Shown here in pieces: positions 1-7,999 of a stretch of DNA of 64,000 nt. The number at the start of each line of letters is the position of its first letter. The first letter of the stretch is position 1. A program made the position numbers and the translations under genes. The notes beneath the pieces were generated by a model. It saw only the letters and a list, made by a program, of their open reading frames with translations. It did no database searches and was not told where the DNA came from. Origin of the DNA: Bog-756 sp963778165 (lineage in GTDB: Bacteria; Actinomycetota; Acidimicrobiia; Acidimicrobiales; RAAP-2). The stretch covers positions 248,001 to 312,000 of the forward strand of contig CAVZTE010000001.1 in the NCBI GenBank assembly GCA_963778165.1. Direction: 5' to 3'.

Positions 1-30
1 AACCACCCGGGCCAATTCCCAGACGGGTCA

Positions 31-1002
31 CTAGGCCAGCTGGCTCTGCACCAGCGCCATGTCCGCCTCCACCATCATCTGCACCAACTGCGGGAAGTCG
101 ACATCGCGGTGCCACCCGAGGACCTGTTCGGCCTGGGACGGGTTCCCCACCAACAGGTCCACCTCGGCCGGCCGGAGGAAGCGGTCGTCGATCACCACGT
201 GCTGCTCCCAGTCGAGGCCGGCAGCGGAGAAGGACAGCTCGACCAGCTCCTTGACGGAGTGGGTCTCGCCGGTGGCCACCACGTAGTCGCCGGGCCCGTC
301 CTGTTGCAGCATCAGCCACATGGCCCGCACGTAGTCGGCGGCGAAGCCCCAGTCCCGCTGGGCGTCGAGGTTGCCCAGGGCCAGCTTCTCGTCGATCCCA
401 GCCTTGATCCGCGCCACCCCGTGGGTCACCTTGCGGGTCACGAACTCCAGCCCCCTCCGAGGCGACTCGTGGTTGAAGAGGATGCCCGACGAGGCGTGCA
501 GCCCGTAGCTCTCGCGGTAGTTGACGGTGATCCAGTGCCCGTAGACCTTGGCCACCCCGTAGGGGCTGCGGGGGTAGAAGGGGGTGGACTCCCTCTGGGG
601 GACCTCGAGCACCTTGCCGAACATCTCCGACGAGCTGGCCTGGTAGAAGCGGATCTCCGGATCGACGATGCGGATGGCGTCGAGCACCCGGGTCACCCCG
701 AGGGCGGTCGTCTCGCCGGTGAGCACCGGCTGACTCCACGAGGTCTGCACGAAGGACTGGGCCGCCAGGTTGTACACCTCGGTCGGATGGTTGTCCCGGA
801 GGATGTTGATCATCGACACCTCGTCGAGCAGGTCACCGGCGACCAGGGTGATGCGGTCCTGGATGTGGGCGATCCGCTCGAAGTTCAAGGTGCTGGACCG
901 CCGGACCATCCCGCACACCTCGTACCCCTGGTCCAGCAGGAACTCCGCCAGGTAGGAGCCGTCCTGGCCCGTGATGCCGGTGATCAGTGCTCGTTTCGCC
1001 AT
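31..1002 (-). CDS. gmd: GDP-mannose 4,6-dehydratase
   Basis: Converts GDP-D-mannose to GDP-4-keto-6-deoxy-D-mannose, the first step toward GDP-6-deoxyhexoses used in surface glycans; cytoplasmic, NADP-dependent. The 323 residues show the extended short-chain dehydrogenase pattern: nucleotide-binding GITGQDG at residues 9-15, SSSEMFG at 123-129 and the catalytic Y148-x3-K152 (YGVAK). The segment SPRRGLEFVTRK is typical of GMD. Length is near the family norm (about 320-370). It ends just inside the window edge and is followed 18 bases upstream of its start by the enoyl-CoA hydratase on the same strand. A glycosyltransferase lies close by on the opposite strand, which fits a glycan role, though the two are not in one operon. 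Confidence 0.95.
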   Translation of the reverse strand: MAKRALITGITGQDGSYLAEFLLDQGYEVCGMVRRSSTLNFERIAHIQDRITLVAGDLLDEVSMINILRDNHPTEVYNLAAQSFVQTSWSQPVLTGETTALGVTRVLDAIRIVDPEIRFYQASSSEMFGKVLEVPQRESTPFYPRSPYGVAKVYGHWITVNYRESYGLHASSGILFNHESPRRGLEFVTRKVTHGVARIKAGIDEKLALGNLDAQRDWGFAADYVRAMWLMLQQDGPGDYVVATGETHSVKELVELSFSAAGLDWEQHVVIDDRFLRPAEVDLLVGNPSQAEQVLGWHRDVDFPQLVQMMVEADMALVQSQLA

Positions 1003-1020
1003 TCAGGAGCTCCTCAGGTC

Positions 1021-1887
1021 TCAGTGGGTGTCGATGTCGTCGGTGACCGTCTGCCAGCTGGGTTTCCGCTTCTCGGTGAAGGCGGCGATCCCTTCGGCAG
1101 CTTCCGCTGTCTGGCTGGTGACCGTCAGCATGGCGTGCAGATAGGGCAGAGCCTCGGTGGCGGCTGAGTCCAGCACAGCGTAGAACGATTCGCGCCCCAT
1201 CCTCATCACGCCGGGCGGTTTGGAAGCCAGGACCGCGGCCAGCTCCGCCACCTCGGCGTCGAGCCGGTCAGCGGGCACGACCCGGCTGGCGAAACCGATC
1301 CGCTCAGCCTCCTCGGCCCCGACCACCCGGCTGGTGAGCATCATCTCCAGGGCCTTCTTGGGGGGCATCGACCGCAGCATGGGGACGGTCACCATGTACG
1401 GCCACAGCCCCACGTTGAGCTCGGGGGCCCCGAAACGGGCCTGCTCGGAGGCGATGAGCATGTCGCAGGCCAGGGCCAGGCCGAACCCCCCTGCCATGCA
1501 CCATCCCTGGACCCGGGCCACGGTGGGCTTGCCCAGGTGCCACAGCTCCTCGAACAGCTCGGCCAGCCAGCCCCGGGCCCGGTGGTGGTCGGCATACTCG
1601 TCGGTGTCGCCGCCCGGGTGGCGGGGGACCATGCCCGAGAGGTCGGCACCGGCACAGAAGGCCTGGTCGCCGGCTCCGGCCAGGACCACCACCCGCACGG
1701 CGGGATCGTCCTTGGCCCGGGCCACCTGCTCCCGCAGCCCCCCGATGACCTCCCAGGTCATGGCGTTGCGCCGCTCCGGTCGGTTGATGGTCAGGGTCAG
1801 GACCGGGCCGCGGCGCTCGACCAGGAGGTCGGAGCTGGATCCTGCCGCCGGCACATCTTCTGGTGGGTGGGCTTCGGGCACGGCCAA
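1021..1887 (-). CDS. enoyl-CoA hydratase/isomerase family protein
   Basis: Crotonase-fold protein of 288 residues, probably hydrating or isomerising an enoyl-CoA in fatty-acid or amino-acid degradation. The core starts at LLVERRGPVLTLTINRPERRNAM; the CoA/oxyanion region AGAGDQAFCAGADL and the GGFGLALACDMLIA helix are intact, followed by FGAPELNVGL. Substrate cannot be told from sequence. The start is uncertain: the longest form begins with TTG at 1887 and overlaps head-to-head with the glycosyltransferase start, while GTG at 1881 or a later start would shorten the N-terminal tail of about 20 residues that has no family counterpart. Confidence 0.9.
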   Translation of the reverse strand: MAVPEAHPPEDVPAAGSSSDLLVERRGPVLTLTINRPERRNAMTWEVIGGLREQVARAKDDPAVRVVVLAGAGDQAFCAGADLSGMVPRHPGGDTDEYADHHRARGWLAELFEELWHLGKPTVARVQGWCMAGGFGLALACDMLIASEQARFGAPELNVGLWPYMVTVPMLRSMPPKKALEMMLTSRVVGAEEAERIGFASRVVPADRLDAEVAELAAVLASKPPGVMRMGRESFYAVLDSAATEALPYLHAMLTVTSQTAEAAEGIAAFTEKRKPSWQTVTDDIDTH

Positions 1888-2987
1888 GACGGTATCCCGG
1901 GAGCGCCCGCTACGGTGACGCCATTCCGACCGCCGCCCTCCTCTCCTTTCGCCTCGGCGGTTCCGACGGGGTGTCCATCGAAGCCACCAAATGGCAGTGG
2001 GCGCTGGGCCAGTTGGGGTTCACCACGGTCACCGTGGCCGGTGACGGGCCTGTCGACCGACCGGTCAACGGGCTGTCCATCGGGGCGCCGGAACCACCGG
2101 ACCAAGCGGAGCTGGCTTCGGCCCTGGACGACGCCGACCTGGTGGTGGTGGAGAACCTGTGCTCCCTACCCCTCAACCGGCCCGCCCTGGCCGCCACGGC
2201 CACCACCCTCAAAGGTCGTCCGGCCCTCCTCCACCACCACGACCTCCCGTGGCAGCGCCCGCAGTTCCTCGATGACCCCGCTCCCCCGGTCGACCCCCGT
2301 TGGCGGCATGTGACCATCAACCAGCTGAGCCGGGGGCAGCTGGCCCAACGGGGAATCGACGCCACCACCATCTACAACAGCTTCGACCTGGCGGCCGCGG
2401 GCGGAGCGACGGCGGGCCGCACCGGGTCGGAGGACGGAGGGGGGCGTCGGGAGGTCCGCCTGGCTGTCGGCATCGACGACGACCGCCGGTTGGTCCTGCA
2501 GCCGACCCGGGCCATACCCCGCAAGAACGTGGCCGGGGGCCTGCGCGTGGCCACCGAGCTGGGGGGCGTCTACTGGTTGTTGGGGCCGGCCGAGGACGGA
2601 TACGGGCCCGAGCTCGCCGACCTGGTGGCCGGGGCGCAGTGCCCGGTGGTGCTGGGGTCGCCCGAGGGGATGCCGTCCCTGACCGTGCACGAGGCGTACC
2701 GGGCCTGTGACGTGGTCACCCTTCCTTCCACCTGGGAGGGTTTCGGCAACCCCACCATCGAGTCGGTGGCCCACCGTCGGCCCCTGGCCATCGGTCCCTA
2801 CCCGGTGGCCGAGGAGCTCCTGGCCTTCGGCTTCGACTGGTTCGCCCTCGAGGAGATGGGACGACTGGGCAGTTGGCTGACCACCCCGGACGCTGCTCTG
2901 CTGGACCACAACCTGGAGGTGGCCGGGGCCCACTTCTCCCTGGCCGACCTGCCGGCCAAGATCGCCGCGGTGCTGCCCGAGCTGTGA
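1863..2987 (+). CDS. GT-B fold glycosyltransferase (GT4-like)
   Basis: A 374-residue GT-B glycosyltransferase. The N-terminal half opens with ALLSFRLGGSDGVSIEA, typical of the acceptor-binding Rossmann domain; the C-terminal half has PTRAIPRKNV and the sugar-nucleotide-binding STWEGFGNPTIESV with the E-x7-E pattern. Acceptor and donor are unknown; nearby gmd suggests a deoxyhexose or mannose-derived glycan, which is inference. The only GTG/ATG start ahead of the conserved domain is GTG at 1863, 25 bases inside the divergent neighbour; an ATT start near 1923 would remove about 20 unconserved residues. Confidence 0.85.
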   Translation: MGGLRARPRRYPGSARYGDAIPTAALLSFRLGGSDGVSIEATKWQWALGQLGFTTVTVAGDGPVDRPVNGLSIGAPEPPDQAELASALDDADLVVVENLCSLPLNRPALAATATTLKGRPALLHHHDLPWQRPQFLDDPAPPVDPRWRHVTINQLSRGQLAQRGIDATTIYNSFDLAAAGGATAGRTGSEDGGGRREVRLAVGIDDDRRLVLQPTRAIPRKNVAGGLRVATELGGVYWLLGPAEDGYGPELADLVAGAQCPVVLGSPEGMPSLTVHEAYRACDVVTLPSTWEGFGNPTIESVAHRRPLAIGPYPVAEELLAFGFDWFALEEMGRLGSWLTTPDAALLDHNLEVAGAHFSLADLPAKIAAVLPEL

Positions 2988-3067
2988 CCGCCACCAGGTC
3001 GACCGGGCCACTGTCGCCTGGTCGGCCGGCCCGGCCCCTCATCGACCCGGGGCTACCATGACCCCTG

Positions 3068-3769
3068 ATGAGCGGAGCGACCACGGGGGGTCCCGATCTG
3101 GACGCGGATCCGGGGGCCGCTTCGCCGGCCCCGGCCGGGCGACGCCTGACCGCCGACGCCCGTCGCCGCCAACTGTTCGAGGTGGCCCTAACGCTGTTCT
3201 CCGAACACGGCTACGCCTCCACCACCATGGACGAGATCGCCGAGGCCGCCGGGGTGACCAAGCCGCTGGTGTACCAGCACTTCGAGTCCAAGCGGGCCCT
3301 GTACCTGGAGCTCATGGACGTGTTCTCCAAGGAGTTGGTGTCCCGGATCGTCGAGGCCACGGCCACTGCGGCGGGACCCCGCCAGCAGGTGGAGCTGGGC
3401 TTTGCCGCCTACTTCGATCAGATGGTCCGCAACGAGAAGGCCTTCCGCCTGCTCTACGGCCGGGACGCTCCCGACGACCTGGAGCTGGGGGCGGCCCTGC
3501 GCCGGGTCGAGGAGACCATCGCCGAGGCCATCGACCCGTTGATCGATGCCGGGCTCGATCCCGGGCACCGGTTGCTGCTGGCCCACTCGGTGGTCGGGAT
3601 GGCCGAGGGGGCCAGCCGCCACTGGCTGGACACCGATCGTCGCCAGAACGGCGGGGAGAACGGGGCCCCGGGGGCGACCGACGACGTACGCCAGGCCGAA
3701 GCGGCCCAGCTGGCCGGCAGGCTGGCCGACTTCGCCTGGGCCGGGCTCCGTCAGGTCCACCGGGTCTGA
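3068..3769 (+). CDS. TetR family transcriptional regulator
   Basis: DNA-binding repressor-type regulator of 233 residues. After a 25-residue Ala/Pro/Gly-rich tail the HTH runs from RRRQLFEVALTLFSEHGY through TTMDEIAEAAGVTKPLVYQHF, the classical TetR N-terminal domain (about residues 28-75). The rest is a helical ligand domain with no recognisable ligand signature. No clear partner gene: the upstream glycosyltransferase is co-directional 80 bases away and the anti-sigma gene downstream is convergent. A short GC stem-loop (3770-3782) follows the stop codon. Confidence 0.9.
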   Translation: MSGATTGGPDLDADPGAASPAPAGRRLTADARRRQLFEVALTLFSEHGYASTTMDEIAEAAGVTKPLVYQHFESKRALYLELMDVFSKELVSRIVEATATAAGPRQQVELGFAAYFDQMVRNEKAFRLLYGRDAPDDLELGAALRRVEETIAEAIDPLIDAGLDPGHRLLLAHSVVGMAEGASRHWLDTDRRQNGGENGAPGATDDVRQAEAAQLAGRLADFAWAGLRQVHRV

Positions 3770-3820
3770 CCCCGGAACGGGGCGCCGGCGGACGACAGGG
3801 CGCCTCAGAAGCCCGACCTC

Positions 3821-4685
3821 TCAGGTGGTGACGTCACCGCTGACCACCGGCTGATGGGTGCTCCGGACCACCCCACCGGCATGCTCGGCGGTAATGGCGA
3901 AGGCCGCCACCTGTCCGTTGCCGGCCACCGAGAAGGGGACGACCCGCGGGTGTGGGCCCAACAAGCCGAGCGAGATGGTCTGGTTTCCGATCATCCCCCC
4001 ACAGTTGGTAGGTCTCACTCCCGGGTAGTGAGGACAGCTGCGTGGCCTCGACGAAGCCCGTGCCCGAAGCGGTGAGGACCACGGTCACCTTCACCGGGGA
4101 GGCTCCCGACGTCGTCGGGGAGCTGAGAAGGACCTTCTTGGACGACGGGGCGTCGACGGCGGCCTGCTCGGCCTGGCTGAGGGTCGGGGACTGCAGTGCC
4201 GTCACCTGATGGTGCAGATGGTTGACCTGGACCCCGAGGACCACCGCCACCACGGCGGCGGCCGCGGCCACTATGACCGCGCCCCGCATCAGCAGCTGGT
4301 TCCGTCGGCGTCTGCTCCCGATGGGGATCACCCCGGCGCCCTCCCCGTCGTCCCCCGACAGTCCGACGTCCCGGGGATCGGGGGCCCGATCGGAGAGCTC
4401 GGGGTCGGTCTCGAGCCGTCGGGCCAACCGCTCCCACGACGGCGGCCTCGACCCGTCGAGCTGTCGGGCGATCCCGACCCACAACTCGGCCGGCGACTCA
4501 CCCCCCGAGTTGGCCAGCAGCCCGGCCACCTCATGATGTTGACCGACCTCGACCGTGCACCGCACGCACTCGGCCAGATGCCGCTCGACGGCCGCGGCCG
4601 TTTCGGCATCGACGGCGTCGAGGGCGTAGACACCGAGAAGCTCCTGTATCTCCTGGTGGGTGAGTTCGGTTCCGTCGCCCCTCAC
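3821..4685 (-). CDS. RskA-type anti-sigma factor, frameshifted near 4005
   Basis: Membrane anti-sigma factor expected to hold the neighbouring ECF sigma factor inactive. The N-terminal domain has the zinc-binding H36-x3-C40-x2-C43 motif (HLAECVRC); one transmembrane segment lies near residues 128-152 (VIVAAAAAVVAVVLG); the extracytoplasmic RskA domain follows. The reading frame breaks after YQLWG around 4005: the remaining conserved part (ISLGLLGPHPRVV ... FAITAEHAGGV) continues in another frame and ends at 3821, while the first frame runs on as low-complexity sequence to 3834. Overlaps the sigma gene by four bases (ATGA), so the two are translationally coupled. The break is either an indel error or loss of the periplasmic domain. 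Confidence 0.85.
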
Positions 4686-5263
4686 GACTCTCCTCCTGCG
4701 GCTTCCACGCCGAGCTCGGCCAGGTTGAGCCGGAGCCGACCCAGTCCCGACCGGATCCGGCTCTTGACGGTCCCTTCTGGTTCGCCCAGGGCCTTGGCCA
4801 CCTCGCGATAGGTGTTCCCTCCAAAGTAGGCCAGGACGATGGGACGGCGAAGGTCATCAGGCAGGGCGTCCAGGGCCACCTTCACCTGATCGGCCACGGC
4901 CATGTCCCAGACCTCGTGATCGATGTCGTAGCCGGCGGTGGCCGTCTCCCGGGACGTTCGTTCCTCACGTTTGCGCCTGGCCACCTCGGACCGGATGAAG
5001 TCGACAGACTTCCCATGGGCCCGGGCCAGGAGGAAGGAGCGCAACGTCCCCCGCTGGGCGTCGAAGGTCTCGGGTCGCCGCCACAGATCGAGGAAGACCT
5101 CCTGGGTGATCTCCTCGGCCGGGGGGTCACTGCGAAGGATGCGCCGGGCCAGAGCGTGGACCGCCCCGCCGTGGCGCCGGTAGATCTCGGCCAAGGCAGG
5201 CTCCTGCCATCGGCCGACCGCCACCACCAACTTGGCGTCGCTGGCCTGCTCCAATTCGATCAC
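4682..5263 (-). CDS. ECF (group 4) RNA polymerase sigma factor, SigK-like
   Basis: Alternative sigma factor of 193 residues with region 2 (ALAEIYRRHGGAVHALARRI ... EITQEVFLDLWRRP) and region 4 (LPDDLRRPIVLAYFGGNTYREVAKALG ... VKSRIR), no region 3. The YFGGNTYREVA helix and partnership with an RskA-type anti-sigma factor place it with the SigK/ECF19 type. The start is GTG at 5263. On its strand an ACATCC/TCGAAT pair with a 16-base spacer ends nine bases before the start codon, so the gene probably reads its own promoter and produces a nearly leaderless mRNA. It diverges from the desaturase-like gene, which is a candidate regulon member. Confidence 0.92.
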   Translation of the reverse strand: MIELEQASDAKLVVAVGRWQEPALAEIYRRHGGAVHALARRILRSDPPAEEITQEVFLDLWRRPETFDAQRGTLRSFLLARAHGKSVDFIRSEVARRKREERTSRETATAGYDIDHEVWDMAVADQVKVALDALPDDLRRPIVLAYFGGNTYREVAKALGEPEGTVKSRIRSGLGRLRLNLAELGVEAAGGES

Positions 5264-5299
5264 TTCACTCTATTCGACACCGACCGGTCATCCGGATGT
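5264..5299 (-). promoter_or_regulatory. SigK-like promoter of the sigma/anti-sigma operon
   Basis: On the minus strand ACATCC (complement of 5294-5299) is followed after 16 bases by TCGAAT (complement of 5272-5277), placing the transcription start at or just before the GTG at 5263. This resembles the SigK promoter consensus recalled from mycobacteria (CCATCC, 16-18 bases, CCGAAT). Inferred, not proven. Confidence 0.4.
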
Positions 5300-5313
5300 C
5301 CGGCTCTATTCGC

Positions 5314-5347
5314 TCATCCCGAACCCCATCGGTGCCGAAGAGTGGTC
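5314..5347 (+). promoter_or_regulatory. SigK-like promoter of the desaturase-like gene
   Basis: TCATCC at 5314-5319 and CCGAAG at 5335-5340 are separated by 15 bases, and the predicted start of transcription coincides with the ATG at 5348. The arrangement mirrors the divergent promoter of the sigma gene. A 9-base direct repeat CTCTATTCG (5268-5276 and 5304-5312) spans the intergenic region. Confidence 0.35.
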
Positions 5348-6130
5348 ATGAGCTTCGACATGACGACCTACCAGCGACTCTCGGAGAAACTCGAGACCAA
5401 GGACATCGATTTCGACGCCTTCCGCCAGCGCCCCCTCAACCCCGAGGCGCTCCGGTGCCTCCGCTACATGCACGATGTGGAGAACCACACGGTCTGCTAT
5501 CTGCGGGATGTCCTGGTGACCCGGGCCCATCGCGATCCCGAGGTCACCTCGTTCCTGACCCTGTGGAACTACGAGGAGTTCTGGCACGGTGAGGCCATCG
5601 CCGGCATCCTCGAGGCCCACCAGGAGGATGCCGGATCGGGCCGGATCTCCGCCCTGCGTCAACGGTTGCCCAAGCGGGAGGCGTGGAAGCCGGTGACCTT
5701 CCAGTTCGCCTCGGCCCTGACGCCTCACCTGACTGCGGTGCACATGACCTGGGGGGCGGTCAATGAGTGGACCACCCAGGCGGCCTATGCCCGCTTGGCC
5801 AAGCTGGCCGATCACCCCACCCTGACCGAGCTGCTGCGTCGCATCATGAAGCAGGAGGGACGCCACATCGACTTCTACGTCACGCAGGCCCGCTCGCGCC
5901 TGACCGACAGCCGGGCCGCCCAGCGGCTCACCCGGTGGGCCCTCCGGCACTTTTGGGCGCCGGTCGGCACCGGGGTGGTCCCTGATCAGGAGGTCGAGTT
6001 CCTGCGCGGCTACCTGTTCGGTGACGTGGACGGCCTGGCCCTGGCCGACCGCATCGACCGTCGGGTCGACCGCCTGCCCGGGCTCGAGGGCCTCCGCCTG
6101 CTGCACGGAGCGGTCTCCGCCGCGGCCTGA
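5348..6130 (+). CDS. ferritin-like acyl-ACP desaturase family protein
   Basis: A 260-residue all-helical diiron protein related to soluble acyl-ACP desaturases. Carboxylate/histidine ligand motifs are visible: E76-E77-x2-H80 in NYEEFWHGEA and the second E-x2-H in KQEGRHIDFY. It is shorter than plant-type stearoyl-ACP desaturases (about 330), so it may be a divergent oxidase rather than a true desaturase; the substrate is not readable. Start chosen as ATG 5348 (MSFDMTTYQ), because the open frame upstream runs through the divergent promoter region. Gene order beside a sigma/anti-sigma pair suggests stress-controlled expression. Confidence 0.8.
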   Translation: MSFDMTTYQRLSEKLETKDIDFDAFRQRPLNPEALRCLRYMHDVENHTVCYLRDVLVTRAHRDPEVTSFLTLWNYEEFWHGEAIAGILEAHQEDAGSGRISALRQRLPKREAWKPVTFQFASALTPHLTAVHMTWGAVNEWTTQAAYARLAKLADHPTLTELLRRIMKQEGRHIDFYVTQARSRLTDSRAAQRLTRWALRHFWAPVGTGVVPDQEVEFLRGYLFGDVDGLALADRIDRRVDRLPGLEGLRLLHGAVSAAA

Positions 6131-6195
6131 GCCGGTCCCGCCCGGCCCGGTCGCTGGGTGGGGCAGAAACCTGATCGACCCGATAAACTAAGTGG

Positions 6196-6696
6196 GTGTT
6201 CAGCTTCCCCAACCCGGTGAACGAGTATGCCGCCAGGACGGTGGCGGCGGGGGTGGTGGTCATGTGCGTGGCGGCGGTGGCCTTCCGTCAACCGTGGATC
6301 CTGATCCCCTTGGCCTATGGATTCTGGGCGCGGGTGCTGTCCGGACCGCGCTTCAGCCCGCTCGGGCTCCTGGCCACCCGGGTGGTGGCTCCCCGCCTAC
6401 CCGGGCAGCCCCGCCTGGTCCCCGGACCACCCAAGCGGTTCGCCCAGGGCGTAGGGGTGGTCTTCTCCTCCACGGCTGTGGTGTTGTGGTTCGGATTCGG
6501 GCTGTCCACGGCGACCTGGGTGGTGGTGTCGCTCCTGGCCGTGGCGGCGATCCTCGAATCAGCCTTCGCCATCTGTCTGGGCTGCATCGGCTTCGGCATG
6601 CTGATGAAGGCCGGCGTGATACCTGAAGAGGTGTGCGAAGCCTGCGCTGACATCTCCCTTCGGCACCCGCAGCAGTCGATCAGCCACACCGCCTGA
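6196..6696 (+). CDS. DUF4395 family membrane protein
   Basis: A 166-residue integral membrane protein with four hydrophobic segments (around residues 14-45, 80-95, 98-120) and the family hallmark CLGCIGF near residue 130. DUF4395 proteins often occur beside thioredoxin/rhodanese genes; here the function is unknown. Starts with GTG at 6196 (MFSFPNPVNEY). Stands alone; convergent with the tyrosine phosphatase. Confidence 0.85.
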   Translation: MFSFPNPVNEYAARTVAAGVVVMCVAAVAFRQPWILIPLAYGFWARVLSGPRFSPLGLLATRVVAPRLPGQPRLVPGPPKRFAQGVGVVFSSTAVVLWFGFGLSTATWVVVSLLAVAAILESAFAICLGCIGFGMLMKAGVIPEEVCEACADISLRHPQQSISHTA

Positions 6697-6717
6697 CCCC
6701 GGGGCCGACCCGGTCAG
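6693..6717. terminator. hairpin spanning two convergent stop codons
   Basis: CTGACC (6693-6698) and GGTCAG (6712-6717) can pair around a GC-rich loop. The stem includes the stop codons of both the DUF4395 gene and the phosphatase gene, so it could act as a bidirectional terminator. There is no T-tract. Confidence 0.35.
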
Positions 6718-7259
6718 GTGAGTCGGGGAAGCAGCTCCGCGCACAGCCCGGAGAGTTCCTGCGCACACGACACATACTGAGCGTCCTCGCCTCCGGCTGG
6801 GTCTTCGACGTCCTCCCAGGCCTCGATGGGAACCGCCGCCAGGTCCATGGCGGCCAGACGTTCCGCAAGGGTCGGGGGGCTGGGGGGAAGATCACGACAG
6901 AGCCGCTTGATGGAGGCGGTCTTCGGCGCCGCCCCGGGGTGCAGCCGACGGATGTAGGCCACGTGCTCGCCGGCCATGGCCAGGATCAGATCGGCGTCCT
7001 CCACGTCCCCTTCGGTGAGCTGGTGGCTCCGGTGCCCTTCGGCGCGGAAGCCCACTGACTCCAGCGCATCGCGGGTCCGCCTACTCATCGGCTGACCCTC
7101 GACCACATGGGTGCCGGCGGTAACGACCCGGAGCGAGCCCGGCTGCAACATGGCTCCAGCCATCACCGACCGGGCGGCGTTTCCGGTGCACAGCGTGAGC
7201 ACCCGGATGGTCCGGCCGTGGGCGGCCCGGTCTCCGATGGTCCCTTCGAGACTTGTCAC
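6714..7259 (-). CDS. low-molecular-weight protein tyrosine phosphatase family protein
   Basis: Cytoplasmic phosphatase or arsenate-reductase-like fold, 181 residues. The P-loop C24-TGNAA-R30-S31 fits the C-x5-R-S catalytic signature and a DP pair (VEDPAGG) late in the protein fits the general-acid loop. Typical length is about 150-180. No kinase, arsenic or capsule gene is adjacent, so the substrate is open: protein tyrosine phosphate is most likely, arsenate reductase less so. Confidence 0.85.
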   Translation of the reverse strand: MTSLEGTIGDRAAHGRTIRVLTLCTGNAARSVMAGAMLQPGSLRVVTAGTHVVEGQPMSRRTRDALESVGFRAEGHRSHQLTEGDVEDADLILAMAGEHVAYIRRLHPGAAPKTASIKRLCRDLPPSPPTLAERLAAMDLAAVPIEAWEDVEDPAGGEDAQYVSCAQELSGLCAELLPRLT

Positions 7260-7442
7260 CGGCTGATGAACGTAGGGGTGATGGCGCTACCACTCCTGGT
7301 CGGTGCATGTTGCACAAGGGTCACGGCCCACATCACGCTACAGGAACCACCCCTCGTGCCCGCGCCCTCGACCGGTGGCAGAGCGGCCAGGTTGGATAAC
7401 CTCTGCCAGCTGACCGCAGAGATCCCTACCAGGAGGCCGACC

Positions 7443-7934
7443 GTGATCCGCGCCATAGCCGCCGTCGACGACCAGCTGGGGCTGAGCACCGACGCCGGTA
7501 TCCCCTGGTCGGTCCCGGCCGACGTGGCGCACCTCCGGTCGGAGACGGAGTCCACCGATGTGCTCATGGGCTATGCCACCTACGAGGAGTACGCCCGACC
7601 CATGCCGGGTGGGACGAACTATGTGGCCACAGGGCGCACCGGCCTCCTGCGGACCGGCTTCACTCCCATCCCCGACGCCGTGGCGTTCCTCCGGGAGCGT
7701 GGGCCCGCCGACATCTGGGACATCGGCGGGGCCTCCCTCTTCGCCGCCACGCTGTCCCTGGTCCAAGAGATCCACCTCACCCGCGTCGCCGGGGAGTACG
7801 GCTGCACCAAGTTCTTCCCTCCGTTCGAGGCGGAGTTCGCACTGGTCAGCGAAGAACCCTCGGCGGCCAGCGGCGACACGCCGGCTTTCTCCTTCCAGGT
7901 GTGGCGGAGACCAGAGGTCCACCCGTCGTCGTGA
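7443..7934 (+). CDS. dihydrofolate reductase family protein
   Basis: 163 residues with the DHFR fold: IRAIAAVDDQLGLS (strand A and loop), IPWSVPADVAHLR (the WxxPxDxxxF-like element), VLMGYATYEEY (equivalent of VMGRKTY), IWDIGGASLF (cofactor glycine pair) and a C-terminal strand ending FSFQVWRR. It could be a genuine DHFR (folate reduction) or a DHFR-like reductase. GTG start at 7443 chosen because AGGAGG sits at its proper distance and the fold begins directly after it; the open frame upstream is unconserved. Confidence 0.85.
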   Translation: MIRAIAAVDDQLGLSTDAGIPWSVPADVAHLRSETESTDVLMGYATYEEYARPMPGGTNYVATGRTGLLRTGFTPIPDAVAFLRERGPADIWDIGGASLFAATLSLVQEIHLTRVAGEYGCTKFFPPFEAEFALVSEEPSAASGDTPAFSFQVWRRPEVHPSS

Positions 7935-7999
7935 CACCGGCATGGTGCACTGCCGCGCCAGTGCCCAGTCGCCCAGCCCGGACCCGTACGGTGGGGCGG

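Noticed and set aside
109..1167. 352-residue plus-strand open frame
   Set aside because: Antisense to gmd, Pro/Gly/His-rich with no domain; shadow frame.
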